From contig OY970171.1 of NCBI GenBank assembly GCA_963707575.1, positions 3,055,019 through 3,119,018 of the forward strand: a stretch of 64,000 nucleotides of DNA. The letters run 5' to 3'. The notes below the pieces were generated by a model. It saw only the letters and a program-made list of their open reading frames with translations, searched no databases and had not been told where the DNA came from. Of this stretch, positions 34,851 to 44,809 are shown in pieces; position 1 is the stretch's first letter, and each line of letters begins with the position of its first letter. Origin of the DNA: Gaiellasilicea sp963707575. Its GTDB lineage: Bacteria > Actinomycetota > Thermoleophilia > Gaiellales > Gaiellaceae. The translations under genes were made by a program, and so were the position numbers.

Positions 34851-36122
34851 GTGGTCGTGAGCCGCCGTCTCCTCGCCCTCCTCGCCACCCTCGCCGCACT
34901 CGCAGCGACCGGCGCCGCGCTCGCGACTCAGGACCAGCGTGGCGCAAGCTTCGAGGTGCTCGGCCACGTCAGGGCCGCGGGTTACAGCGGCGACGTCGTC
35001 CTGCACCGCCGCCACGCCTACCTCTCCAGCCACAAGGGCGCAACGAGCTGCAGCGCCGACGGCGTGCGCGTCTACAGCCTGCGGAACCCGCGGCGGCCGC
35101 AGCGGATCGCCACCTTCGGGCGGATCCCCGGCACATGGACCGAGAAGACGATCGTCCGCCGGCTCGCGACCCCGTCCTTCACAGGCGACCTCGCGGTCAC
35201 GAGCGTGCAGAACTGCCGCGACGGCGCCTTCCGCGGCTTCGCGCTCTACGACGTGACCCGTCCGGGCCGACCACGCGAGCTCGCCCGCGTGCGCACCGAG
35301 CCGCGCGGCTCGCACGAGATCTGGCTCCAGCCGGTCGGGCGGCGCGCCTACGTCTACACCGCGATCATCGCCTCCGAGATCCTCTCCTCCTCGAACGGCG
35401 CACCAGGCGACCCGGACTTCCGCATCTACGAGGTCACCCAGCCGCGGTCACCCGTGCTGCGCGGCGGCTGGGGCGCCTGGGCGGCACTCGGGCTCGTCCC
35501 CTTCCACGACCCGAACCGGAGGCTCGAGGGGAACTTCGTGCACTCGGTCGTCGGCGACGGCAGCAGGGCTTACCTCTCCTACTGGGATCTCGGCACCGTC
35601 GTGCTCGACGTGCGCGACCCGGCGAGACCGCGCTACGTCGGCAGGACCCGAGCGACAGACAACGCGCACTCCGCGTGGCTCGGCCCGCGCGGACTCCTGA
35701 TCGAGACCCACGAGGCGAGCGGCGGCGTCGCGACGTTGCACCGGCGCGGGGCCGGCGATCCCGTGGAGCTCGGCACCTTCGAGCTCCCCGACGCCGTGAT
35801 CCGGCGCGGGCACCGCGCCCGAGGGCTCTCCCCCGTGTCCGGGCTCGACCTCACGGACAGCGTGCACGACGCGAAGCTGCAGGGGCAGACGGCGCTCTTC
35901 TCGTGGTACGGCCAGGGCGTCGTCGCCGCGGACGTCTCCAATCCCCGGGAGCCGCGCTTCCTGGCCCGCTTCCTGCCCCTGCCGGACGACGATCCCGAGA
36001 AGCTGCTCTGCCCTGGCCGCCGCTGCTCCGCCGTCTGGGGTGTCGACGTCGAGGGCGACCTCGTGGTCGCCTCGGACATGGTCAGCGGTCTCTGGGTGCT
36101 GAGGCTCGTTGGCGCAAGCTGA
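34851..36122 (+). CDS. Secreted LVIVD-type beta-propeller protein
   Basis: 423 residues with a Sec signal peptide (about 1-27, LLALLATLAALAATGAALA). The body consists of repeated blades of the LVIVD kind, for example GVRVYSLRNPRRPQRIATF, GTVVLDVRDPARPRYVGR, GVVAADVSNPREPRFLARF and VSGLWVLRL. Six Cys are spread through the mature part and may form disulfides. It is a predicted extracellular protein of unknown ligand. The GTG start has a second GTG two codons later. It splits the conserved ylxP-rbfA junction on the opposite strand, so it is probably an insertion. Confidence 0.75.
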   Translation: MVVSRRLLALLATLAALAATGAALATQDQRGASFEVLGHVRAAGYSGDVVLHRRHAYLSSHKGATSCSADGVRVYSLRNPRRPQRIATFGRIPGTWTEKTIVRRLATPSFTGDLAVTSVQNCRDGAFRGFALYDVTRPGRPRELARVRTEPRGSHEIWLQPVGRRAYVYTAIIASEILSSSNGAPGDPDFRIYEVTQPRSPVLRGGWGAWAALGLVPFHDPNRRLEGNFVHSVVGDGSRAYLSYWDLGTVVLDVRDPARPRYVGRTRATDNAHSAWLGPRGLLIETHEASGGVATLHRRGAGDPVELGTFELPDAVIRRGHRARGLSPVSGLDLTDSVHDAKLQGQTALFSWYGQGVVAADVSNPREPRFLARFLPLPDDDPEKLLCPGRRCSAVWGVDVEGDLVVASDMVSGLWVLRLVGAS

Positions 36123-36186
36123 GCATCCGCGGAAGCGGATGCTCAGCGCGCGAAGACCCCTAAAGTGTCGCTTCGCTCCGGCGCAC
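36121..36186 (-). repeat. Two-hairpin palindromic repeat, copy b
   Basis: Perfect ten-pair hairpin GAGCATCCGC-GGAA-GCGGATGCTC (36121-36144) overlaps the propeller stop. It is followed by the core (CTTTAGGGGTCTTCGCGCG on the minus strand) and a second, bulged hairpin (36165-36186). It shares the core and hairpin order with copies a and c. It can serve as a terminator for the plus-strand gene and lies just beyond the ylxP stop. Confidence 0.65.
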
Positions 36187-36211
36187 AGACACGGGCGGGC
36201 TTACTCGCGCG

Positions 36212-36514
36212 CTAGGCGTCGTCCAGCGTCACGAGTTCCCGCTCGACGAGGGCGAGCTCCCACTCGCGCGAGGCGAGATAGCGCTCCGCATCGGCGAGCA
36301 GCCGCTCGGCGTCGCGGTGCTCGCGGGCGACGAGCGCGAGCGTGATCCGCGCACGCTGCCAGACGTCGTGGTGGTCGACCTCGGCGACGGACGCGCCGAA
36401 GCGGTTCGCCAGCTGCGCCTTGGCCGAGCGCAGGTACGACCGCTTCTCCTTCAGCGAGTGCGCTTCCGGGAAGTGCAGCTCCGCCGAGAGGATCCCGACC
36501 CAGCCCCGCGGCAT
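36212..36514 (-). CDS. ylxP: DUF503 / YlxP-like protein
   Basis: 100 residues. The DUF503 hallmark is ELHFPEAHSLKEKRSYLRSAKAQLANRFGASVAEVDHHD. YlxP-type proteins sit next to infB and rbfA and are linked to ribosome maturation in Bacillus. The ATG is chosen at MPRGWVGIL, since eight extra in-frame residues upstream fall inside a repeat. It is downstream of infB by about 90 bases that hold repeat copy c. Confidence 0.85.
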   Translation of the reverse strand: MPRGWVGILSAELHFPEAHSLKEKRSYLRSAKAQLANRFGASVAEVDHHDVWQRARITLALVAREHRDAERLLADAERYLASREWELALVERELVTLDDA

Positions 36515-36530
36515 CGCTAGCCGGCGCAAG

Positions 36531-36595
36531 ACGCGCATCCGCAGAAGCGGACGCGCGTCGCGCGAAGATCCCTAAAGGGCCGCTGCGCGGCCGGA
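36531..36595 (-). repeat. Two-hairpin palindromic repeat, copy c
   Basis: Twelve-pair stem with one G-U (36531-36542 with 36547-36558, loop AGAA), then the core CTTTAGGGATCTTCGCGCG (minus strand), then GGCCGC-TGC-GCGGCC (36578-36592). Same orientation and core as copy b, 410 bases away. It occupies the infB-ylxP gap, and the second hairpin is 14 bases from the infB stop. Confidence 0.65.
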
Positions 36596-36605
36596 CTTGC
36601 CGGCA

Positions 36606-38578
<1,973 letters not shown>

Positions 38579-38579
<1 letters not shown>

Positions 38580-38836
38580 CAGCTCTCGATTCTAGTTGCG
38601 GGCTCGTAGAGACGCGCGAGCGCGGGGTCGACCAGCACGGTTCGTCTCAGGATGCGGTTGAAGGATCGATTCGCCCGGGCGCGCTCGAAGCAAGGGAGCC
38701 TCGGACAGGTGTACGCCCCGCGCCCCGGCTCCTGGCGACCCGGAACGAGGTGACCTTCCCGCGCCGCGAAGCGCAGGAGCTCGGCCTGCGGCGCCTTGCG
38801 ACCGCAGCCCGCGCAGGTTCGCTGGGGCAGGCTCAC
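38579..38836 (-). CDS. ylxR: YlxR family RNA-binding protein
   Basis: 85 residues with the family motif RTCAGCGRKAPQAELLRF and GRGAYTC near 45. It is a small basic protein found between nusA and infB in most Gram-positives. Binding to RNase P RNA or a transcription role is reported for relatives. The GTG start overlaps the nusA stop by four bases, and the stop overlaps the infB start. Confidence 0.93.
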
Positions 38837-40260
38837 GCCCCAGCGCTCTGCTCCTCCCCACCCGCGTCGACGGCGGTCGGCACGACCGGGGGCTCGCCCT
38901 CGTTCGGGCTCTCGGCCTCGACGTGCTCGACGGCCTCGATCTCGGCCTCGACCTCCTCAGGGGTGAGCTCGGCCTCCACGGGGGCCAGGTCGGCCTCGGT
39001 GCCGACGAGCGCCTGGTGGGCCGGGACACCGCAGTACTTGGAGCCCGGGAGCGCGGCGTTCGGGCAGCGCTTGCCGTTGGAGAGGACGGCGCCGCAGCGG
39101 CCGGTGTACTCCTCGCCGTCGGCGCCCTCGCCGGCGTAGGCCGCCTCGGCCTCGGCGCGGGCGAACTCCTCGTCGGACTGGATATCCACCTTCCAGCCGG
39201 TCAGGCGGGCGGCGAGGCGGGCGTTCAGGCCCTCCTTGCCGATCGCCAGCGCGAGCTGGTCGTTCGGGACGACGACGGTCGCTTCCTTCGTCTCGTCGTC
39301 AATGTAGACCTCGCGCACACGTGCGGGCGAGAGCGCCTTCGCGACGAAGCGCGCCGGCTCCGTGTTCCACGGGATGATGTCGATCTTCTCGCCGCGCAGC
39401 TCGGAGACGACCATGCGGACGCGCGAACCGCGGGGCCCGACGCAGGCACCGACCGGGTCGACGCCCTGGGCGTGCGACTCGACGGCGATCTTGGAGCGGT
39501 AGCCCGGCTCGCGTGCGACACCCCGGATCTCGACCAGCCCGTCGGCGATCTCCGGGACCTCGAGCTCGAACAGCGTCTTGATCAGCTCGGGATCGCGCCG
39601 GGAGAGGATCACCTGCGGGCCCTTCGTGCCCGAGCGGACCTCCGTGATCACGGCCTTGATCCGCGAGCCCTGCTCGTAGCGCTCGCCGTCCACCTGCTCC
39701 GAGCGCGGCAGCAGGGCCTCGACCTTGCCCAGGTCGACGAGCACGTTGTTGCGGTCGCCCGCCTGCTGCACGATCCCGGTGACGACCTCGCCCTGCCGGT
39801 CGATGTACTCCTCGTACATCATCGCGCGCTCGGCCTCGCGGATCCGCTGCTGGATCACCTGCTTGGCGGTCTGCGCCGCGATGCGACCGAAGTTCTCGGG
39901 GGTGACGTCAGCACGCTGGATCTGCTGCTCGGGCACCTGCGACCAGTCGAGCTCGAGGTCGTTCTCGTTGATCAGCGTGTGCTGGCGCTCGCCGGTCTCC
40001 TCCTCGAGCCGCTCCAGCTCGTCGATCTTCGCCTCCATCGCCTCTTCCAGCAGGCGCTCCTCGAGGTCGCCGGGGATCTCGATCGAGAAGACGCGGAACT
40101 CGCCCTCGTCGTCGAGCTCGACGACGGCATGGCGAGCCGCCCCGGGCGTCTTCTTGTACGCGGCGAGGAGCGCATCCTCGAGCGCGGTGACCAGGGTGTC
40201 GCTCTCGATCCCCTTCTCGCGCTCGATCGTGCGGACTGCTTCGATGATCTCCTGGGACAT
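38833..40260 (-). CDS. nusA: Transcription factor NusA with cysteine-bearing C-terminal tail
   Basis: 475 residues. It has the NusA N-terminal domain (about 1-125), S1 (GEVVTGIVQQAGDRNNVLVDLG) and two KH domains (DPVGACVGPRGSRVRMVVSEL and NDQLALAIGKEGLNARLAARLTGW). After KH2, in place of the acidic repeats of E. coli NusA, comes a short module with three Cys (RCGAVLSNGKRC then SKYCG, about 388-416) and a following His. An acidic Ala/Glu tail of about 60 residues ends the protein. The module looks like a small metal knuckle. NusA controls pausing, termination and antitermination. Second gene of the rimP operon. Confidence 0.96.
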   Translation of the reverse strand: MSQEIIEAVRTIEREKGIESDTLVTALEDALLAAYKKTPGAARHAVVELDDEGEFRVFSIEIPGDLEERLLEEAMEAKIDELERLEEETGERQHTLINENDLELDWSQVPEQQIQRADVTPENFGRIAAQTAKQVIQQRIREAERAMMYEEYIDRQGEVVTGIVQQAGDRNNVLVDLGKVEALLPRSEQVDGERYEQGSRIKAVITEVRSGTKGPQVILSRRDPELIKTLFELEVPEIADGLVEIRGVAREPGYRSKIAVESHAQGVDPVGACVGPRGSRVRMVVSELRGEKIDIIPWNTEPARFVAKALSPARVREVYIDDETKEATVVVPNDQLALAIGKEGLNARLAARLTGWKVDIQSDEEFARAEAEAAYAGEGADGEEYTGRCGAVLSNGKRCPNAALPGSKYCGVPAHQALVGTEADLAPVEAELTPEEVEAEIEAVEHVEAESPNEGEPPVVPTAVDAGGEEQSAGA

Positions 40261-40272
40261 GGCTCCTCCGCT

Positions 40273-40713
40273 CTAGTTCTGCGACTCGGTGTAGATCAGG
40301 TTGCCCCGCACGATCGACTCGTACGGGATCTCGACGGGCTCTTCGCCGGCACGGACGGTCACCGCGGACTCGCCGGCGCTCAGCACCTCGGCGCGCAGCC
40401 GCTTCTTCCGGTCCTCCGTGCGCAGCGAGACCGTCCGGCCGACCACATTCCGGAAGTGCTCCGGAGTGCGCAGCGGGCGCTCGATGCCCGGCGACGAGAC
40501 CTCGACGGCGTACTCGGCCAGATACGGGCGCAGCACCTCGGTGACGCGCGCGCAGAGTGCGTGATCGACGCCCTGCGGATGGTCGACGAAGACGGTGAAG
40601 CGATCGGGCGCGGACAGCTCGACTGCGAGCACCTCGACGCCCGGCAGCGCCGTTCCGACCTCTTGCCCGATCTGATTCGTCAGTGTCTTCTCCTTGTCGT
40701 GCGTTCCGCTCAA
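40273..40713 (-). CDS. rimP: Ribosome maturation factor RimP
   Basis: 146 residues, needed for 30S maturation. Conserved core VEVSSPGIERPLRTPEHFRNVVGRTVSL. The start is taken as a TTG with AGAGGG just upstream, since no ATG or GTG fits. It begins the rimP-nusA-ylxR-infB operon. An intrinsic terminator is placed only 14 bases before the start (separate entry). Confidence 0.93.
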   Translation of the reverse strand: MSGTHDKEKTLTNQIGQEVGTALPGVEVLAVELSAPDRFTVFVDHPQGVDHALCARVTEVLRPYLAEYAVEVSSPGIERPLRTPEHFRNVVGRTVSLRTEDRKKRLRAEVLSAGESAVTVRAGEEPVEIPYESIVRGNLIYTESQN

Positions 40714-40727
40714 AGTGCCCTCTCAAC

Positions 40728-40749
40728 AAAAATGGGCGCCGCGCGCCCA
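40728..40749 (-). terminator. Intrinsic terminator inside the rimP-nusA leader
   Basis: On the minus strand a perfect seven-pair stem TGGGCGC-GCG-GCGCCCA is followed directly by TTTTT. It ends 14 bases before the rimP start, leaving no room for a separate promoter between them, so the operon must be read through it. It thus acts either as an attenuator or as a partial barrier for transcripts from dtd-EamA. Confidence 0.65.
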
Positions 40750-40795
40750 CTCTGTAAATCAACATCGTGTCCAGCAGGTGAAATGTGGTGTCTCC

Positions 40796-40801
40796 AGGAT
40801 A
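40796..40801 (-). promoter_or_regulatory. Candidate extended -10 of the rimP-nusA operon
   Basis: TGC-TATCCT on the minus strand resembles an extended -10 element and would start a leader of about 75 bases containing the terminator. The -35 region falls in a TAGGCC-GTTC-GGCCTA palindrome (40810-40825) and does not match the consensus. Moderate to low support. Confidence 0.3.
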
Positions 40802-40839
40802 GCAAGCGCTAGGCCGTTCGGCCTATCCGCAGCAGCGGC

Positions 40840-41646
40840 TCAGCCCAGGCCGAGCGCGACGATCCCGGCGACAACGAGCGCCGCGCCGGCCAATCTCATG
40901 CCGGTGACCCGCTCGCCCAGAATCGGTGCGGCGAGGACCACGGCGAAGAGCACGCTCGTCTCCCGCACGGCGGCCACAGGCGCGGCCGGAGCGAGCCGCA
41001 ATGCGGCGAGGACGAGGACGTAGGCGAGGAAGCCGCCGCAGCCGGCAAGGACGACGGTCGGCCGCAACTCCGCCCGCAGGCGCTCGCGGCCGCTGACGAG
41101 CGCGGCGCCGACCGCGGTCGGGATCAGGGCGAACAGGAGGTACGGCACCGGCTCGGCATGGCGGATCCCCTCCGCGTCGACCAGCGTGTACGCAGCGATC
41201 TGGGCCGCGATCACGATCCCGAGCAGCACACCCAGACGGTCTCCACCCCCGATCCCGCGGACGAGCACGACACCTGCCGCGACAGCGAGCACCCCAGCCG
41301 TCTCCCAGCCGGTCGGAACCACGCCCGTCGCGAGCGCGCCGAGCAGCACGAGCACCGGTGCCCCACCGCGGGCGAGCGGATAGACGAGCGAGAGCTCCGA
41401 GCGCTGGTAGGCGGCGGTGAGCGTGAAGAAGTAGGCGCACTCGAGCACAGCCGAGGCGAGCAGCCACGGGATCGCCTCGCGCTCGATCCCCCACGTCAAC
41501 ACCGCAAACGGCGCCGCGACGATGAGGCTTGCAGAGAGCGCGACGGCGGTCGCCGCGAGCACGTCGCGCGAGCCGGCCAACAGCAAGTTCCAGAGGGCGT
41601 GCAGGAGCGCGGCGCCGAGCGCCAGCCCGAGGGCGGCACTACTCAC
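40840..41646 (-). CDS. EamA/DMT-family transporter
   Basis: 268 residues with about ten hydrophobic spans in two homologous halves, as in drug/metabolite transporters of the EamA type. ALLHALWNLLLAGSRD at the start and RETSVLFAVVLAAPILGERVTGMRLAGAALVVAGI at the end are characteristic. The substrate is unknown. The GTG start shares four bases with the dtd stop. It ends just before the rimP leader. Confidence 0.85.
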   Translation of the reverse strand: MSSAALGLALGAALLHALWNLLLAGSRDVLAATAVALSASLIVAAPFAVLTWGIEREAIPWLLASAVLECAYFFTLTAAYQRSELSLVYPLARGGAPVLVLLGALATGVVPTGWETAGVLAVAAGVVLVRGIGGGDRLGVLLGIVIAAQIAAYTLVDAEGIRHAEPVPYLLFALIPTAVGAALVSGRERLRAELRPTVVLAGCGGFLAYVLVLAALRLAPAAPVAAVRETSVLFAVVLAAPILGERVTGMRLAGAALVVAGIVALGLG

Positions 41647-42077
41647 TCGAGGATGATCGTGACGGGGCCGTCGTTCACGAGCTCGACCTGCATCCGAGCG
41701 CCGAAGCGACCTGTCTCGACCTGCAGGCCGATCTCGCGAAGCGCGGCGCAGAAGCGCTCCACGAGCGGCTCCGCGAGCTCCGGCTTCGCGGCCTCCATGA
41801 AGCTCGGTCGGTTCCCTTTGACGGTGCTCGCGAGGAGCGTGAACTGGCTGACGACGAGTACGGAGCCGCCGGTGTCGAGCAGCGAGCGGTCGAAGCGGCC
41901 GTCGTCGCCGGCGAAGACCCGTAGGCGGGCCACCTTGCCGGCCAACCGGTCGGCGTCGGCGGCTGTGTCGCCGTCGGCGACACCGACCAGGACGACCAGA
42001 CCGGCATCGATCGCGCCCAGCGTCGCCGCCTCGATTCGCACCGAGGCTCGGCTGACCCGCTGCAGGATGGCCCGCAT
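41643..42077 (-). CDS. dtd: D-aminoacyl-tRNA deacylase
   Basis: 144 residues, removing D-amino acids and misacylated glycine from tRNA. Signature SQFTLLAST near 78 and the C-terminal NDGPVTIILE carrying the cross-subunit Pro motif. The start is the ATG at MRAILQRVSRASV, and the long upstream frame is non-coding. Coupled to the EamA gene. Confidence 0.95.
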   Translation of the reverse strand: MRAILQRVSRASVRIEAATLGAIDAGLVVLVGVADGDTAADADRLAGKVARLRVFAGDDGRFDRSLLDTGGSVLVVSQFTLLASTVKGNRPSFMEAAKPELAEPLVERFCAALREIGLQVETGRFGARMQVELVNDGPVTIILE

Positions 42078-42190
42078 GGCGCTCACGACTATGCCACCGG
42101 CGAGAGCCGCCCCGGCAACCACGTTCCGAGCCGCCTGCCATACTGCGCAGCTTGCGGCGGGAGGTCTCAGGGCTGGTTCAGGGTGTTCGG

Positions 42191-43681
42191 GTGCGCGCGA
42201 CTGTCGTCGCGGCGCTGCTGTGCGCACTCGCAGCCGTCGGGCCGGCGACCGCGGCACCGCGCTTTGGGATCGCGGACGACGCCGGGAAGTACGCCGACGA
42301 CGGGGGCCCGGCCTTCTTCGAGCGCATCCGGGCGCTCGGCATGACGGACAACCGCATCACGATTCTCTGGCATCCCGACCGGCCGGCCACGATCGTCGAG
42401 CGCGCCTTCCTCGACCGGGCCGTCCCGGCCGCCACCGCCGAGGGTGTCCGGATCGTCTTCCACGTCTATCCGGCGCAGCCCAGAGGCCTGACCGCCGCGC
42501 CCGTGCGCCAGGTCCAGTTCGCGCGCTTCCTGGGCCAGCTCGCACGCGCCTATCCGGACGTGCGCGAGTTCGTGGTCGGCAACGAGCCGAACCAGCCGCG
42601 CTTCTGGCAACCACAGTTCACCTCGGCCGGCCGAGGTGCCTCGGCACGCTCCTACGCCACGCTGCTCGCAGGCTCCTACGACGCCCTCAAGGCGGTGAGC
42701 CGGGAGATCAAGGTGATCGGCCTGGGGCTCTCCGGACGCGGGAACGACGTCCCGTACGCGCGCTCGAACGCCTCCACCTCGCCGGTCCGCTTCCTGCGCG
42801 ACCTCGGCGCCGCCTACCGTGCGAGCGGCCGCAAGAAGCCGCTGATGGACGAGCTCGGCGTCCATCCCTACCCCCGCTCGGATCGCGACTCCGTGCTCAC
42901 CGGGGATCGTTGGCCGCGGGCGGGCCTCGTCAACCTCGGCCGCGTGAAGCAGGCCTTCTGGGACGCGTTTGCCGGCACCGCCCAGCCGACGGTGGAGGAC
43001 GGGCTGAAGCTGCGCATCGACGAGATCGGCTGGCAGGTGGCCGTGCCGGAGAGCCGGGCGGACGCCTACACCGGTCGCGAGACGTCGAGCGTGACGAGCG
43101 AGCCCGCCCAGGCGGCGAACTACGTGAAGCTCGTGCAGCTGGCGGCGTGCGATCCGAGCATCTCGGGCCTCTACCTGCTCCATCTCAAGGACGATCCGGA
43201 CCTGGAGCGGTTCCAGTCGGGCCTCGAGCGCGCCGACGGCTCTCGCCGACCCGCCTTCGCGGCCGTCCGGCAGGCCGTCCTCCGCGCGCGTCGCGGCTGC
43301 GCCGGCAAGAAGATCGCCTGGCGCCACGCGACCACCGTCGTCGGTGCACGCGCCGGCTTCGGCGTCACGAGCCGGCCGTCGTGGCACCTGCGCCGAAACT
43401 GGAGCTTCACGGTCACAGCCGGCGAGGGGGCGCTGTTCCGCGGCGCCATCTACCGCGCTCCCGCCACTGCGCGGACGCTCGCCCGGTCGCTCGCGAGCCG
43501 CGTCGCCCCAGGCGCCCTTGCGACGACCACGGGAAGCGTGCGCGCCGGGTGGCGGCCCCGTGTGACCTTCAAGGGCCTGCGCCTCGCTCCGGGGCGGTAC
43601 GTGTACGCGGTGCGGCTGCGGGCGAGCATGAACACACGCCGGGCGAGGGTGCTCGTCAGCCGCCCGTTCGTCGTGCGCTAG
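42191..43681 (+). CDS. Secreted glycoside-hydrolase-like protein (clan GH-A fold)
   Basis: 496 residues with a signal peptide (about 1-21, ending ATA-APRFG). A TIM-barrel hydrolase domain (about 22-370) has VGNEPNQPRFW near 136 and LRIDEIGWQ near 279. The two Glu would be the acid/base and nucleophile expected of GH-A enzymes. A beta-rich C-terminal domain of about 120 residues follows. The frame opens at a TTG at 42152, but the GTG used here gives a clean signal sequence. It converges on the TPR gene with stops overlapping by two bases. The substrate is unknown. Confidence 0.75.
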   Translation: MRATVVAALLCALAAVGPATAAPRFGIADDAGKYADDGGPAFFERIRALGMTDNRITILWHPDRPATIVERAFLDRAVPAATAEGVRIVFHVYPAQPRGLTAAPVRQVQFARFLGQLARAYPDVREFVVGNEPNQPRFWQPQFTSAGRGASARSYATLLAGSYDALKAVSREIKVIGLGLSGRGNDVPYARSNASTSPVRFLRDLGAAYRASGRKKPLMDELGVHPYPRSDRDSVLTGDRWPRAGLVNLGRVKQAFWDAFAGTAQPTVEDGLKLRIDEIGWQVAVPESRADAYTGRETSSVTSEPAQAANYVKLVQLAACDPSISGLYLLHLKDDPDLERFQSGLERADGSRRPAFAAVRQAVLRARRGCAGKKIAWRHATTVVGARAGFGVTSRPSWHLRRNWSFTVTAGEGALFRGAIYRAPATARTLARSLASRVAPGALATTTGSVRAGWRPRVTFKGLRLAPGRYVYAVRLRASMNTRRARVLVSRPFVVR

Positions 43682-44049
43682 CCCTCTTCCGGCTGCTCGC
43701 CCTCGAGATCCATGATCCGGTCGGCGTAGCGCTCGCTCTCGGGGCTCATCGAGCTGGCGAGCTTGTAGTGGCCGTTCGCCTCCGCATCGCGGCCCTGCTT
43801 CTCCAGGGCGCGGCCGAGCGCATAGTGCGCGTAGTCGTCGGTCGGCGAGAGCTCGAGCACCGCGCGAAACTCGCTCTCCGCCTCGCTCCAGCGCTGGATC
43901 CGGAAGTACGCGATCCCGAGCGCCTCCCGGATCGACGCCTTGTTCGGCTCGAGCCGCTTCGCCTTCTCGAGCGCCACCGTTGCCTGCGCGGCCATGCCCT
44001 GCTGGAGGTGGTCGCGCCCGCGCTGGTAGAGGTCGTACGCGTCGCTCAC
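43678..44049 (-). CDS. TPR-repeat protein
   Basis: 123 residues made of three tetratricopeptide repeats (for example AYDLYQRGRDHLQQGMAAQATVALEKAKRLEPN, then EALGIAYFRIQRWSEAESEFRAVLELSP). No signal peptide or membrane span, so a cytoplasmic adaptor is likely. The GTG start shares four bases with the stop of the frameshifted nucleotidyltransferase and lies at the edge of a palindromic repeat. Confidence 0.8.
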   Translation of the reverse strand: MSDAYDLYQRGRDHLQQGMAAQATVALEKAKRLEPNKASIREALGIAYFRIQRWSEAESEFRAVLELSPTDDYAHYALGRALEKQGRDAEANGHYKLASSMSPESERYADRIMDLEGEQPEEG

Positions 44050-44809
44050 TGTTCCCGCTCCGGCGCCGGCAACGCCGGCACCTCCGCTCGTTGAGGCGGC
44101 TCCGTCGAGCCTACGCCGCCGAGCGCCCTCAGGTACGTGAAATTCTCCATCAGCAGATCCTCGGGGGTGGTGAGGTCGCGCGTCGGCCCGATCTCGATCC
44201 CCGCGACTCGCTCTCCCGCGTCGATCGCCTGCTGAAACGCGACCGCGAGCTCGAACGGCGCGCTGCCGGGGAGCGACGCGATCCGCCGTGCGATCCCCGG
44301 GCCGACTGCCCACAGCGGCGCTGCCACGACGCCTGTGCCGGCATCGAGCAGGCGCTCGACCGCTCCCGCGCGCAGCCGGACGCCGGCAGAGCCGTCCTCC
44401 GGCCGCCCGCTCGCACGGCAACGGCTCCGGCGGCGGCGGAGTCGTTGCGAAACGCGGCTGCGAAGCGGCCGACGTCCCCGGCTGCGAACACGGTGTCGGC
44501 GCCGAGGACGAGATACGGAGCGCGGGCCTGCGCGGCGACCACGGCGTCGGCCGAGCCGTTCGGCCCCGCCTGATGCGCGTAGCGGATCGAGAGCCCGAAC
44601 GCAGCGCCGTCGCCGGCGAGGCGCTGCACCTGCTCGGCCAGATGGCCGACGACGACCGTCACGTCGCGGCAGCCCGCGTCGGCGAGGTCGCGCAGCAGCC
44701 GTGCGAGCACCGGCCGGCCATCGATCGGCAGCAGCGGCTTGGCGTACCGCTCGCTCAGCGGTCTGAGCCTCGTCCCGAGGCCCGCCGCCATCACGACCGC
44801 CGGCAGCAC
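44046..44809 (-). pseudogene. Sugar-nucleotide-type nucleotidyltransferase, frameshifted
   Basis: N-terminal part (about 130 codons from the GTG that overlaps the transglutaminase stop, TAGTG) is a typical NTP transferase: VVMAAGLGTRLRPLSERYAKPLLPI, then VLGADTVF. Around 44400-44420 the homologous reading moves to another frame, in which the rest follows (RLRAGAVERLLDAG, APLWAVGPGIARRIAS, PTRDLTTPEDLLM). One base appears to be missing in a GC-rich run. If translated as is, the first frame would run on to 44150 and the second could be read from 44327. Natural mutation and sequencing error cannot be distinguished. The last 25 codons lie in a palindromic repeat. Confidence 0.7.
44055..44121 (-). 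repeat. Dispersed palindromic repeat, copy 2
   Basis: Same element as at 8425-8523. It has the GCCGGC-AAC-GCCGGC hairpin (44065-44079), flanking GGAG boxes and one GTAGGCTCGACGGAGCC unit. It lies inside the 3' end of the nucleotidyltransferase frame and stops five bases before the TPR start, supplying both the tail of one gene and the GGAGCGGG ribosome site of the next. Confidence 0.6.

Noticed and set aside
41158..44094. Plus-strand frame of nearly 1000 codons across EamA, dtd and the glycosidase
   Set aside because: It crosses three genes with recognised families in other frames and has no motif of its own.
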